Source: Flavobacterium indicum GPTSA100-9 = DSM 17447 (lineage in GTDB: Bacteria > Bacteroidota > Bacteroidia > Flavobacteriales > Flavobacteriaceae). From it: 64,000 nt of DNA. How positions within the stretch are numbered: the first letter of the stretch is position 1; each line of letters starts with the position of its first letter. Of the stretch, positions 35,182-44,800 are shown piece after piece. The translations under genes and the position numbers were made by a program. Under the pieces are notes generated by a model that did not search any database, was not told the DNA's origin, and worked only from the letters and a program-made list of their open reading frames with translations. The stretch lies in assembly GCF_000455605.1 (NCBI RefSeq), contig NC_017025.1, positions 248,001 through 312,000 on the forward strand, written 5' to 3'.

Positions 35182-36111
35182 ATGAAGAAAAAAATCGAAG
35201 CCGAATTAGTAAGCCTTGCTCATCGTTTATTAAAAATGAATAATTATAAAGATACTGTTCAATTGCATAACGATGTAAAAAAATTGTACGACCAATTAAC
35301 TTTGTTGCGTTTCTATGAAGAAAATTTCACAACGATAGAAAGCGATATGGGGGTTGCAGCATATGAAGAAAAAGTTGAAAAAGTGATTGTTGGAACGATT
35401 GAAATTCCAGAGGAAGAATTGGAAGATGAAGTAGTGGAGTTGGCTTCTCCAGAAAATATAGAAAAAATTGAGCAAGAGTTAATGGAAAATGTAAAGGTTA
35501 CACATGATGCACCTATTTTTAATGAAGTTGTTAGTAATGTTGTTGAAGTAGTTGAGGATAAAAAGGAAACGGAAGAAGTAATCTTGCCTGATCCAATAGG
35601 CGATGCAAAAAAAGAAAACATCACCACTGAATTGCCTAAAGAAACGACAATTATTGGTACCAAAGTCACAAAACAAATTACTATTGATGAGGTTTTAGTG
35701 CACGATTATCAAGATACTTTGTTTGTTAAAAAAGAAGATATAATTCCTGTTCCTGTTTTTGATGATGTAAAAATTGTTGAAGAACAAAAGGTGGAAGAAG
35801 TAAAGCCTGAAAGTGTAGTGGAAGAAGTAAAACCTGTTGTTGAAGAACCTAAAGTAGCCGCAAAAACAGAAGGAAATGTTGGAAAAGGGATTGTGTTGAC
35901 TTTAAACGATAAAATAGCTTTTGAAAAGAATCTTTTTGCAGGTAATACCGAAGATTTAAATCGTGTTATTTCTCAACTAAATACTTTTACTTCGTTAGAT
36001 GAGGCTAGGTCTTTTGTGTTAGATTTTGTAAAACCGGATTACAATAATTGGTCTGGAAAGGATGAATATGAAACTCGTTTCTTAGAAATCGTAGAAAATA
36101 AATTTAAATAA
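35182..36111 (+). CDS. Conserved hypothetical protein of Flavobacteriia
   Basis: A 309-residue acidic, cytoplasmic protein. Residues 1-55 form a helical start (LAHRLLKMNNYKDTVQLHNDVKKLYDQL), the middle (60-240) is a long, low-complexity stretch rich in Glu, Val and Lys, and the last 70 residues (LNDKIAFEKNLFAGNTEDLNRV and on) form a compact conserved helical domain. No function is known to me. It lies 45 bases upstream of rsmI. Confidence 0.65.
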   Translation: MKKKIEAELVSLAHRLLKMNNYKDTVQLHNDVKKLYDQLTLLRFYEENFTTIESDMGVAAYEEKVEKVIVGTIEIPEEELEDEVVELASPENIEKIEQELMENVKVTHDAPIFNEVVSNVVEVVEDKKETEEVILPDPIGDAKKENITTELPKETTIIGTKVTKQITIDEVLVHDYQDTLFVKKEDIIPVPVFDDVKIVEEQKVEEVKPESVVEEVKPVVEEPKVAAKTEGNVGKGIVLTLNDKIAFEKNLFAGNTEDLNRVISQLNTFTSLDEARSFVLDFVKPDYNNWSGKDEYETRFLEIVENKFK

Positions 36112-36155
36112 TGATTTTAGAGATTGTATTTCTAATTTCTAAATTATAAACTTAA

Positions 36156-36827
36156 ATGTCAAAACTCTATATCGTTCCCACGCCCATTGGTAACCTTGAA
36201 GACATGACTTTCAGAGCCATAAAAGTGCTGAAAGAAGTGGATTGTATTTTAGCAGAAGATACACGTAATAGTGGTAAGTTGCTCAAACACTTTGAAATAG
36301 GTACGCCTATGCAAAGTCATCATATGCACAACGAACATAAAACAGTAGAAACACTAGTAAAACGGATGCAGGCTGGGGAAACGATAGCATTAATTTCAGA
36401 TGCGGGAACTCCTGCGATTTCTGATCCAGGATTTCTTTTGACCCGTGCTTGTGTTGAAAACGGAATTGCAGTGGAATGTTTACCGGGTGCGACTGCTTTT
36501 GTACCTGCATTGGTGAATAGTGGGTTGCCAAATGATAAATTTGTTTTTGAAGGCTTCTTGCCAGATAAGAAAGGCCGACAAACTCGTTTTTTAGCATTAG
36601 CAGAAGAAACTCGTACCATGATTTTATATGTGTCTCCTCATAAATTACTGAAAACCTTAGCCGAATTTATTCAGTATTTTGGTGCGGACCGACACGTTAC
36701 CGTATCCCGTGAATTGTCTAAATTACACGAAGAAACGGTGAGGGGAACTGCGGAAGAAGTATTGAAGTACTTTGAAAGCAAGCCTCCTAAAGGTGAAATT
36801 GTGGTTTGTGTGGCGGGGAAGAAGTGA
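36156..36827 (+). CDS. rsmI: 16S rRNA (cytidine-1402-2'-O)-methyltransferase
   Basis: A 223-residue tetrapyrrole-methylase-fold enzyme that methylates the ribose of C1402 in 16S rRNA using S-adenosylmethionine. YIVPTPIGNLEDMTFRA is the family's N terminus; LISDAGTPAISDPG and the ECLPGATAFVPALVNSGL block are also diagnostic. It lacks the optional C-terminal extension of longer homologs, as is common in Bacteroidetes. Confidence 0.95.
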   Translation: MSKLYIVPTPIGNLEDMTFRAIKVLKEVDCILAEDTRNSGKLLKHFEIGTPMQSHHMHNEHKTVETLVKRMQAGETIALISDAGTPAISDPGFLLTRACVENGIAVECLPGATAFVPALVNSGLPNDKFVFEGFLPDKKGRQTRFLALAEETRTMILYVSPHKLLKTLAEFIQYFGADRHVTVSRELSKLHEETVRGTAEEVLKYFESKPPKGEIVVCVAGKK

Positions 36828-36859
36828 TTTATTCAATATAATTTCATAAAACTTAAGAC

Positions 36860-37321
36860 ATGAAAAAAATATTAATTTTAATTTTTTTAACTTTTTTTTA
36901 TTCATGTAAAAAGAATATGAAAGATGATAATTGTTTTTATTTATTGAATAAAATAACTGATATTACAAAGCAAAATGAACTAAATTATAATGATATTTAC
37001 ATAAAAGGTTGTGATAAGTATAAAAATTATCCTAACGAATTAAAGAAATGCGACTCATGTTATAATTTAGTGAAAAAATTATCCAATAAAATTGCTAATC
37101 TTGATTATTCAAAAAAAGATGAGGTTCTTAAATCTAGAGACTCTATTTTAGTGTTGTTGAATAGAAAATATATGCACTTTAAAGAAGATGATAAATTAAA
37201 TTTAAATGCAAGTGTTTTTAAAATAAGCATACAATATGAAATGTCTAATGTTTTTCTAGATTTTCTTGTTTTTAATATACTTAAACCAACAGCTTTAAAA
37301 GTTAAAGAAGATGATGAATAA
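36860..37321 (+). CDS. Putative lipoprotein of unknown function
   Basis: A 153-residue protein with a lipoprotein signal (MKKILILIFLTFFYSCKKN) whose Cys16 is the likely lipid-modified residue. The rest is Lys/Asn-rich and helical, with four further Cys residues (DNCFY, GCDKY, CDSCYN). It overlaps the HopJ-like gene by 11 bases and is 33 bases past rsmI. No family recognised. The sequence is more AT-rich than its neighbours. Confidence 0.55.
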   Translation: MKKILILIFLTFFYSCKKNMKDDNCFYLLNKITDITKQNELNYNDIYIKGCDKYKNYPNELKKCDSCYNLVKKLSNKIANLDYSKKDEVLKSRDSILVLLNRKYMHFKEDDKLNLNASVFKISIQYEMSNVFLDFLVFNILKPTALKVKEDDE

Positions 37322-37622
37322 AGAAATAAAATCCTTCCAAGATTTCATCGCTTTCATTGATGAAAACTACCATTTTACTCCCACAGCTTTTAAAAACGGC
37401 AACCACTTTAATCAGGCAGGTGAAAATAATGGATCGTGTAAAGTATTTGCGTATGCAAAACAGGAACAATTGAGCCAAAAAGACACCTTAGAATTATTCG
37501 GTCAATACTTCCAAGATGTTCAAAATACACCTGAAGGGACCGATCATCAAAATATAAGAAATTTTATGATTTTTGGTTGGGATGGCATCCAGTTTGAAAG
37601 AGTCGCTTTAGTAAAAAAGTAA
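37311..37622 (+). CDS. HopJ-family protein
   Basis: A 103-residue protein. FQDFIAFIDENYHFTPTAFKNG and NQAGENNGSCKVFAYAK fit the HopJ type III effector family, a name from plant pathogens; free-living bacteria carry homologs of unknown function, and no secretion system is implied. Start may be the first or second ATG (37311 or 37314). Confidence 0.78.
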   Translation: MMNKEIKSFQDFIAFIDENYHFTPTAFKNGNHFNQAGENNGSCKVFAYAKQEQLSQKDTLELFGQYFQDVQNTPEGTDHQNIRNFMIFGWDGIQFERVALVKK

Positions 37623-37776
37623 AAAGATCCAAGTTATAAGTGAAAAGGCAAAAGTGATAAGTGAAAAAATCCTTTTAAATCCTTTCAATCTGCGTGAAAT
37701 AAAAATTTTCATATATTTACAATTCAATACTATACGCCAAAAATCATAATTTATAATTTCAAATTCATATAAAACT

Positions 37777-39465
37777 ATGCGTTGGACTATCAAATCTAAG
37801 CCAGAAAAAGAAAAAGTACAAGCCTTACAAAATGCACTGCAAGTAGACGAAATTGTCGCTACTTTATTACTACAACGTGGGATTGAATCCTACGATCAAG
37901 CCAAACAATTTTTCCGACCCACTCTTGACGACCTGCACGATCCTTTCTTGATGAAAGATATGGATAAAGCTGTGGCTCGTATCGAATTAGCCATTGAAAA
38001 TCAAGAAAATATTTTAATTTTTGGCGATTATGATGTAGACGGAACAACCGCTGTTTCGTTGGTTTCTAGTTATTTGCGAAGTTATTATCCGAATGTCGCT
38101 ACCTATATTCCCGATCGTTATAACGAAGGATATGGGGTGTCTTATCAAGGCATTGATTTTGCCGACGACAATGGATTTTCACTAATCATTGCGCTTGACT
38201 GTGGGATTAAGTCTATTGATCATGTGGCGTATGCGAAAGAAAAGGGAATCGACTTTATAATCTGTGATCACCATCGACCTGGAGCGCAAATCCCAAATGC
38301 GGTTGCGGTTTTAGATCCTAAACAAGAAGATTGTTTTTATCCTTATGATGAATTGTGTGGATGTGGTGTTGGTTTCAAGCTAATTCAGGCTTTATCGTTT
38401 AAACGCGATATTACGATGTTTGAATTAATTCCTTATTTAGATTTGGTTGCAACCGCCATTGCAGCGGATATTGTGCCAATAACCGGAGAAAATCGTGTCT
38501 TGGCTAAATTTGGCTTACAGGTCATTAATTCTAATCCAAGGCCAGGAATTAAAGCCCTGGTGCAAAATATCAAAAAAAAGGAATTGACAATTTCGGATGT
38601 AGTTTTTGTCATTGCTCCTCGAATCAATGCTGCAGGAAGAATTAAACATGGCAATGAAGCGGTGGCTCTTTTAACGGAATATGATTTAGATCAAGCCGAA
38701 ATTTTTGCTTCTGAAATTGAACAACACAATGCCGATAGAAAGGAATTGGATCAAAAAATTACTAAAGAAGCGCTGGCACAAATTATTGAGAATAATGAAG
38801 AAAATCAGTTTTCAACCGTTGTTTATCAGGAAGATTGGCATAAGGGAGTAATCGGAATTGTAGCCTCTCGCTTGGTTGAAAATTATTATCGTCCTACTCT
38901 TGTTTTTACTAAAAGTGGTGATAAGTTAGCTGCTTCTGCTCGTTCGGTTAAAGATTTTGATGTGTATAATGCTTTAGAAGCATGTGCGGAACATTTGGAA
39001 CAATTTGGTGGACACATGTATGCAGCTGGCATGACTCTGAAAGAAGAGAATTATGTAGCGTTCAAAAAGGCTTTTGAAAAAGTGGTGCAGGAAACGATTC
39101 ATCCCGATTTACGAACCCCTGAAATTGAAATCGATGCAGCAATTAACCTCGTTGATATTTCTCCAAAGTTAATTCGTATTTTAAAACAATTTGAACCATT
39201 TGGGCCCGGCAACATGACACCTGTTTTTTATTCTTCTCATCTCAAAGATTCAGGTTATGCCAAAACAATAGGGGCAAACGACGAACATATTAGAGGGTTT
39301 GTAAAACAAAAGGGTAGTGAAAGTTTTGGTGTCGTTGGTTTTAAATTGGGAACTAAATTAGATGTTTTAAAAAATAAACAAGGTTTTGAAGCGGTTTATT
39401 CTATAGAGGAAAATGAATGGAAAGGGAAAATTAATTTGCAATTGCAGTTAAAAGATATTCGTTAA
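37777..39465 (+). CDS. recJ: Single-stranded-DNA-specific 5'-3' exonuclease RecJ
   Basis: A 562-residue DHH-family exonuclease used in recombination and mismatch repair. IFGDYDVDGTTAV and ICDHHRPG hold the metal-binding Asp and DHH residues; the DHHA1 domain contains WHKGVIGIVASRLVE and GGHMYAAGM, and a C-terminal OB-like domain follows. Length matches the family. Confidence 0.96.
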   Translation: MRWTIKSKPEKEKVQALQNALQVDEIVATLLLQRGIESYDQAKQFFRPTLDDLHDPFLMKDMDKAVARIELAIENQENILIFGDYDVDGTTAVSLVSSYLRSYYPNVATYIPDRYNEGYGVSYQGIDFADDNGFSLIIALDCGIKSIDHVAYAKEKGIDFIICDHHRPGAQIPNAVAVLDPKQEDCFYPYDELCGCGVGFKLIQALSFKRDITMFELIPYLDLVATAIAADIVPITGENRVLAKFGLQVINSNPRPGIKALVQNIKKKELTISDVVFVIAPRINAAGRIKHGNEAVALLTEYDLDQAEIFASEIEQHNADRKELDQKITKEALAQIIENNEENQFSTVVYQEDWHKGVIGIVASRLVENYYRPTLVFTKSGDKLAASARSVKDFDVYNALEACAEHLEQFGGHMYAAGMTLKEENYVAFKKAFEKVVQETIHPDLRTPEIEIDAAINLVDISPKLIRILKQFEPFGPGNMTPVFYSSHLKDSGYAKTIGANDEHIRGFVKQKGSESFGVVGFKLGTKLDVLKNKQGFEAVYSIEENEWKGKINLQLQLKDIR

Positions 39466-39528
39466 ATTACTTTCAAAGTATAATACATTTTAAAAATCTT
39501 TCCGACCTTTGTTTTTCAAAAGTACATT

Positions 39529-40785
39529 ATGACTAAAAAAGACCCCTTTTCATCACTTCGAATCCAAGAATTTAAATGGTTTTTATTTATGCGTCTCGGT
39601 ATTGTATTGGCTTGGTCCATGCAATTTGTGTTAATCGAATGGGAAGTGTACCGCCTTACTAAAGACCCTTGGTCGCTTGGTTTAATTGGGTTAATGGAAG
39701 TGATTCCGGCAATTAGTTTGGCTTTATTTGCAGGTCATATAGTGGATCAATCAGAAAAAAAGAGCATGTTAATTAAGTGTTTTTCTGGTTTGGCCTTAAT
39801 CAGTATAGCTTTTTGTTTATTAGTAAAAACAGATATTGCAGCGCAGTTAGAAAAAGATACTATACTTTTTGCTATTTATGGATTGGTATTTGTTGGTGGC
39901 ATCATTCGTGCTTTTATTATTCCTGCAGTGTTTAGTTTATTAGGATTAATTGTCCCTAATAAAGAAAAACCTAATGCAGCTGCATGGAGTAGTTCTACTT
40001 GGCAAATTGCAGCGGTTTTTGGTCCGGCATTAGCGGGTTTTTTAATTGGTTGGATTGGTATTTTTGCATCCATGTGTATTGTAGTGGTTTGTGTTGTAGT
40101 GGGTATTTTTGGTCTGCTTCAAATTGATAAAAAACCAATTTTAAATCCCAAACGAGGCGAACCAGTCATGCAAAGTTTAAAAGAAGGCTTGCATTTCGTT
40201 TTTCAAAACAAAACCATTTTAAATGCTATTTCTTTAGATATGTTTGCCGTCTTATTTGGGGGTGCCATTGCTTTGTTGCCCGTATTTGCAACAGATATTT
40301 TAAAAGTAGGCTCTGAAGGTTTTGGAATTCTTAGAGCGGCACCTGCTATTGGAGGCTTATTAACTATGTTAGTTGCAACATATATTCCTTTGAATAAAGA
40401 GGCAGGGAAAAAGCTTTTAGTTGCCGTCTTCTTTTTTGGGTTGTCTATAATAGTGTTTGGGCTTTCAACTGATTTTTGGGTTTCGGTTGTAGCGTTGTTT
40501 TTAAGTGGGGTTTTCGACGGAATTTCGGTAGTCATTCGTCAAACAATTTTGCAGTTGTACACGCCTGATACTATGCGAGGCAGAGTTTCTTCTGTAAATT
40601 CCATATTTGTAGGCTCGTCCAATGAATTAGGAGCATTTGAAAGCGGACTCACGTCTCGATTAATGGGTACGGTAAATGCGGTTGTTTTTGGAGGAATCAT
40701 GACTTTAGTAGTTGTAATTACTATGGGAGGACTTTCTCCTCAATTCCGAAATTTAGATATTGAAAAAGAATTGGAAAAAGAATAA
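39529..40785 (+). CDS. MFS transporter, EntS-like
   Basis: A 418-residue inner-membrane protein with about 12 hydrophobic segments. FAGHIVDQSEKKSMLIK is the loop 2-3 motif, and PAVFSLLGLIVPNKEKPNAAAW followed by GPALAGFLIG fits the group of EntS-like and macrolide-type MFS exporters. The substrate is unknown. It is the last gene before a repeat element at 40819-40921. Confidence 0.85.
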   Translation: MTKKDPFSSLRIQEFKWFLFMRLGIVLAWSMQFVLIEWEVYRLTKDPWSLGLIGLMEVIPAISLALFAGHIVDQSEKKSMLIKCFSGLALISIAFCLLVKTDIAAQLEKDTILFAIYGLVFVGGIIRAFIIPAVFSLLGLIVPNKEKPNAAAWSSSTWQIAAVFGPALAGFLIGWIGIFASMCIVVVCVVVGIFGLLQIDKKPILNPKRGEPVMQSLKEGLHFVFQNKTILNAISLDMFAVLFGGAIALLPVFATDILKVGSEGFGILRAAPAIGGLLTMLVATYIPLNKEAGKKLLVAVFFFGLSIIVFGLSTDFWVSVVALFLSGVFDGISVVIRQTILQLYTPDTMRGRVSSVNSIFVGSSNELGAFESGLTSRLMGTVNAVVFGGIMTLVVVITMGGLSPQFRNLDIEKELEKE

Positions 40786-40818
40786 ATCGCAACACCTTAA
40801 GCCGTTTTTATTAATCTG

Positions 40819-40921
40819 AATTTGGGCGTGCCCTTTCAGGTCGGGCTTTCGGCTGTATCTTTTTTTTCCTTCCTTTGGCACAGTAAAAAAAAGGATGCCG
40901 CCTCTATCCCTCACGCAAATT
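40819..40921. repeat. GC-rich intergenic element with imperfect terminal inverted repeats
   Basis: About 103 bases between two convergent genes. The ends AATTTGGGCGTG (40819) and CACGCAAATT (40912) are imperfect inverted repeats, and the interior is conspicuously GC-rich (CCTTTCAGGTCGGGCTTTCG; GGATGCCGCCTCTATCCC). It resembles an interspersed element I associate with Flavobacteriaceae genomes. No coding frame. Confidence 0.5.
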
Positions 40922-40926
40922 TGAAA

Positions 40927-41667
40927 CTATTTGTATTCTTTCAACTCAAATTGTACGCCATCAAATACACCATAGGTAAAATAGCCAATCCAATCGCCTA
41001 AATTAATGTATTGTGAATTGGGGTTCAAAGAAATGGTCATCGGTAAATGTCGGTGTCCAAATACAAAATAGTCGTACTGCTTTGTTTCTAATTTTCGTTT
41101 GCAATATTGTATTAACCACTCGTTGTCTTCGCCTAAGAAATGAACGTCGGCTTCTCCCGATATCAATTTATTTTTAACAGATAAATATTGTGCTAGCCGT
41201 ACCCCAATATCTGGATGTAACCATCGATACAACCATTTCGAGAAAGGATGTGTGAATACTTTTTTCATGCGTTTGTATCCTAAGTCGCCGGGTCCTTTTC
41301 CGTCGCCATGACCTATTAAAAAAGTTTTTGCATTAAATGTAAACTCTTGATTGTTGTGATAAACAGGGATGTTTAATTCTTTTTCAAAATAATCATGCAT
41401 CCATAAATCATGATTGCCTACAAAAAAATAGATGGGAATTCCACTATCTCTAATCTCAGCTAATTTTCCTAATACACGTACAAATCCTTTTGGAACAACT
41501 GTTTTGTATTCAAACCAAAAATCAAATAAATCACCCAAAAGAAAAATAGCTTCAGCATCTATTTTTACAGCATCTAACCATTGTACAAATTTTTGTTCTC
41601 GTGGAAAACTCAATTCAGCAGTGGGTGCGCCAAAATGTTGGTCTGAGGCAAAGTATATTTTCTTCAA
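40927..41667 (-). CDS. lpxH: UDP-2,3-diacylglucosamine diphosphatase
   Basis: A 246-residue calcineurin-like metallophosphoesterase. The metal-binding motifs are complete: ASDQHFG, LLGDLFDFWFE, FVGNHDLWMHD, LIGHGDGKGPGD and FGHRHLPM. LpxH hydrolyses UDP-diacylglucosamine to lipid X in lipid A synthesis. Length fits. Confidence 0.92.
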   Translation of the reverse strand: MKKIYFASDQHFGAPTAELSFPREQKFVQWLDAVKIDAEAIFLLGDLFDFWFEYKTVVPKGFVRVLGKLAEIRDSGIPIYFFVGNHDLWMHDYFEKELNIPVYHNNQEFTFNAKTFLIGHGDGKGPGDLGYKRMKKVFTHPFSKWLYRWLHPDIGVRLAQYLSVKNKLISGEADVHFLGEDNEWLIQYCKRKLETKQYDYFVFGHRHLPMTISLNPNSQYINLGDWIGYFTYGVFDGVQFELKEYK

Positions 41668-41749
41668 AGGATTCTAATTTTTAACAAATTTAGAAAATTG
41701 ATTTAATAAAAAAATAACATTTTGTCGTTTATATTTTAAATTTTAACGA

Positions 41750-41785
41750 TTTGTTAAAATCCTAATTTTTAAATATATACTTTTG
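41750..41785 (+). promoter_or_regulatory. Promoter of the T9SS adhesin unit
   Basis: TTTG at 41750-41753 is followed after 24 bases by TACTTTTG (41778-41785). The -7 box is a full match; spacing is one base beyond the usual range. It lies 45 bases before the ATG at 41831. Confidence 0.5.
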
Positions 41786-41830
41786 TTAATATTTGATTAA
41801 TAACAAACTATAAAAAACAAAAATCTTACG

Positions 41831-44800
41831 ATGAAAAAACTACTCTCAATTGTTTTGCTTATCATCACTTGGATTAGTTATGGTCAGTTAACACAGAACT
41901 TTGAATCGGGTACGTTTCCACCAACAGGTTGGACTACCTTTGATAACGGAGTTGGTACGGTTAACTGGAATACTACATCGAGTGCTGCATTAGCTTATGG
42001 AGGCACAGGTACTTCTGCCTTTTTAACAAGAGTTACAGGTACGGCTGGTGTTACAGCTGAGGAATATTTGGTTACTCAACAATTTTTAGTTCCTGCCAAT
42101 GGTCAATTACGTTTTTATACTAGGACGACTTTAGCTGGGGATGATGGAAGTACATTTTCTGTTAGAATTTCTACTACTTCACAGACAGGTACAGCGGCAT
42201 TTACTACAATACCTACGGCTACTTGGACAGAAAATACTTTAAATACTACTTTTAATGTGTATGAGGAGAAAGTAGTGTCGTTAAGTACTTATGCGGGTCA
42301 AAATGTTTATTTAGCCTTTGTTCGTACTAATGAGAATGGAGATAGATGGTTGATTGATAATATTAATGTTGTTGAGGCGTGTAATGCACCAGCGACGTTA
42401 ACTTCTACTAATATTGGTACTACGTTTGCTACTTTAGGTTGGACGGGTCCTGTGGGTGCTACACAATGGGAGATTGAGGTTCAGCCTCAAGCGGTTGCAT
42501 TTACAGGTGTTCCTAACTATACACCTGTAACCACGAATCCTTATACGGTTTCTACGGGTTTAACACAAGGTACAGCATATAAATTTAAGGTACGTGCTAT
42601 TTGTCCTTCAGGTTTTCCAAGTGAATGGTCAAGTGCCACGGGTACTTTTACTACTACCATTCCTGGTCAGGCTTGTGCGGCGCCAATTGTAGTGGGTTCA
42701 TTACCTTATACAACAACAAATAATACGTCTAACTTTGGCGATACTAATGATATTTTACAACCCTTAACGTGTAGTGGTAGTGCTACGAATTATATGCAAG
42801 GGAATGATGTGTTTTATACGTATACACCGACTGTTTCTGGAAATATTGCTATAACATTAACACCAGCAGGAGCCAATTCAAGTATCCATGTTTATAATGC
42901 TTGTCCTGGTACACCAGGCGCTACATGTTTAGCAGGTGTGGCCAATACGAATAGTAATCCTAGAAATATTAATCCATTTGCAGTTACAGCAGGAACGACG
43001 TATTATATTATTGTTTCGTCATCAGCTACATCACAAACCGTGGGTTATACTTTAACAATTCAACAAGTATTTTGTACACAACCTAGTGCATTAACAGCGA
43101 CAAATATTACCACTACATCAGCAGATTTATCATGGGGTAATCCATCAGGAGCTACATCATGGCAAGTTTCAGTTGGTATGGCTCCTTATGGTCTTCCAAC
43201 AGGTGCTGGTACAACAGTGAATACTAACACAGGCTGGACATACAATGGTGTTTCTGGAGTTGTGTATCAATATTATGTACGAGCGGATTGTAATGATGGT
43301 AACTTTAGTGTTTGGTCAGGTCCATTTACATTTACTTTACCACAAGTTGCAACGAACTTAAACTTTTCAGACGGATTTGAAACGGTTACAGGTTGGACAT
43401 TAGCAAATATTTCGTCTACAAATGTTGCTCAGCCTAATAAATGGGCATTAGGTACAGCAGTAGCTAATGGTGGTACACATTCCATTTATATTTCAGATAC
43501 AGATGGAGCGACCAACAATTATAATATTACAGGAACTTCAGTAGTTCATGCCTATAAAGATTTTAATATTCCAGCAGGAGCAATTCAAGGAGAGTTAAAA
43601 TTTGATTGGCGTTCAATAGGAGAGAATGCGAATGATTATTTTAGAGTATGGATGGTTCCTACCACGTTTACTCCTAATCCAGGAACACAGATTACAGCTG
43701 GAGCAGGTAGAATAAAAGTAGGAATAGATTTTTCTTCTTCCGCTACATGGGTTACTCAGGTTTATGATGCGCTAAACATTTCTTCTTTTGCAGGAGGTAC
43801 CATGCGTTTGGTTTTTGAGTGGAGAAATAATAATGCAACAGGAGTGCAAACACCTGCGGCTATTGACAATGTAATGTTGAATTTAATTGCTTGTCCAAAG
43901 CCAACAGCTGTTGCTGCGAATATCATTGGATATAATTATGGTGTTTTATCATGGACAGCTGGAAATACTGAGACACAATGGGAAGTGATTACTCTACCAC
44001 AAGGTTCACCAGCACCAAATGCTTCATCTACAGGTATAAATGTAACGACTAATCCATATACAATAACAGGATTAAACTCAATTACATGTTATGATGTTTA
44101 TATTCGAGCGGTTTGTGGTCCTGGTAACGTGAGTTATTGGACGGGTCCGTATAATTTCTGTACTACTCCACACTTCTGTGCGGGAGATCATTTTTATGAT
44201 ACAGGAGGTGCTACTGGAGCATATTCAAATAATGCCAATTCAGTAACAACAATATGCCCAGACAATGTGGGAGATGTTGTAACTGTTGTGTTTAATTCAT
44301 TCAATATTGCGGCTGGAGATAACTTAGTTATTAGAGATGGTAACTTAATTACTTCTCCAATTGTTGGTACTTATACAGGAACAACATTACCACCATCATT
44401 TACATCAACTTCAGCAACTGGATGTTTAACCTTTGTATTTACATCAAATGCAACAGGAACAGCAGCAGGATGGGATGCAACCATATATTGTACACCACCA
44501 ATTACGTGTCCTAAACCTACAAATTTATCTGTTACATCGGTTACTAATAATAGCGCGCAATTGTCATGGACAGAGAATGGTAGTGCAACACAATGGGAAG
44601 TAATTGCTTTGCCAATTGGTTCGCCAGTTCCAGCTCCTGGAACAGCAGGTACTGTTGCTAATTCAAATCCATTTGTATTAACAGGTTTAAATCCAGGTAC
44701 AGCTTATACTTATTTTGTTAGAGCAATTTGTTCAGCATCAGATGCTAGTTATTATTCTAATGGATTTAATTTTTATACTAAACCAAATAATGATGATTGT

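Noticed and set aside
35313..35669. Minus-strand frame of 118 codons
   Set aside because: Antisense to the Glu/Val-rich hypothetical protein at 35182-36111; the Ser/Thr-rich translation is an artefact of its codons.
36307..36619. Two minus-strand frames inside rsmI
   Set aside because: rsmI has every family motif on the plus strand; these are shadows.
37311..37622. A type III secretion effector (HopJ)
   Set aside because: The family name comes from plant pathogens; no secretion genes are present, and homologs in free-living bacteria are common.
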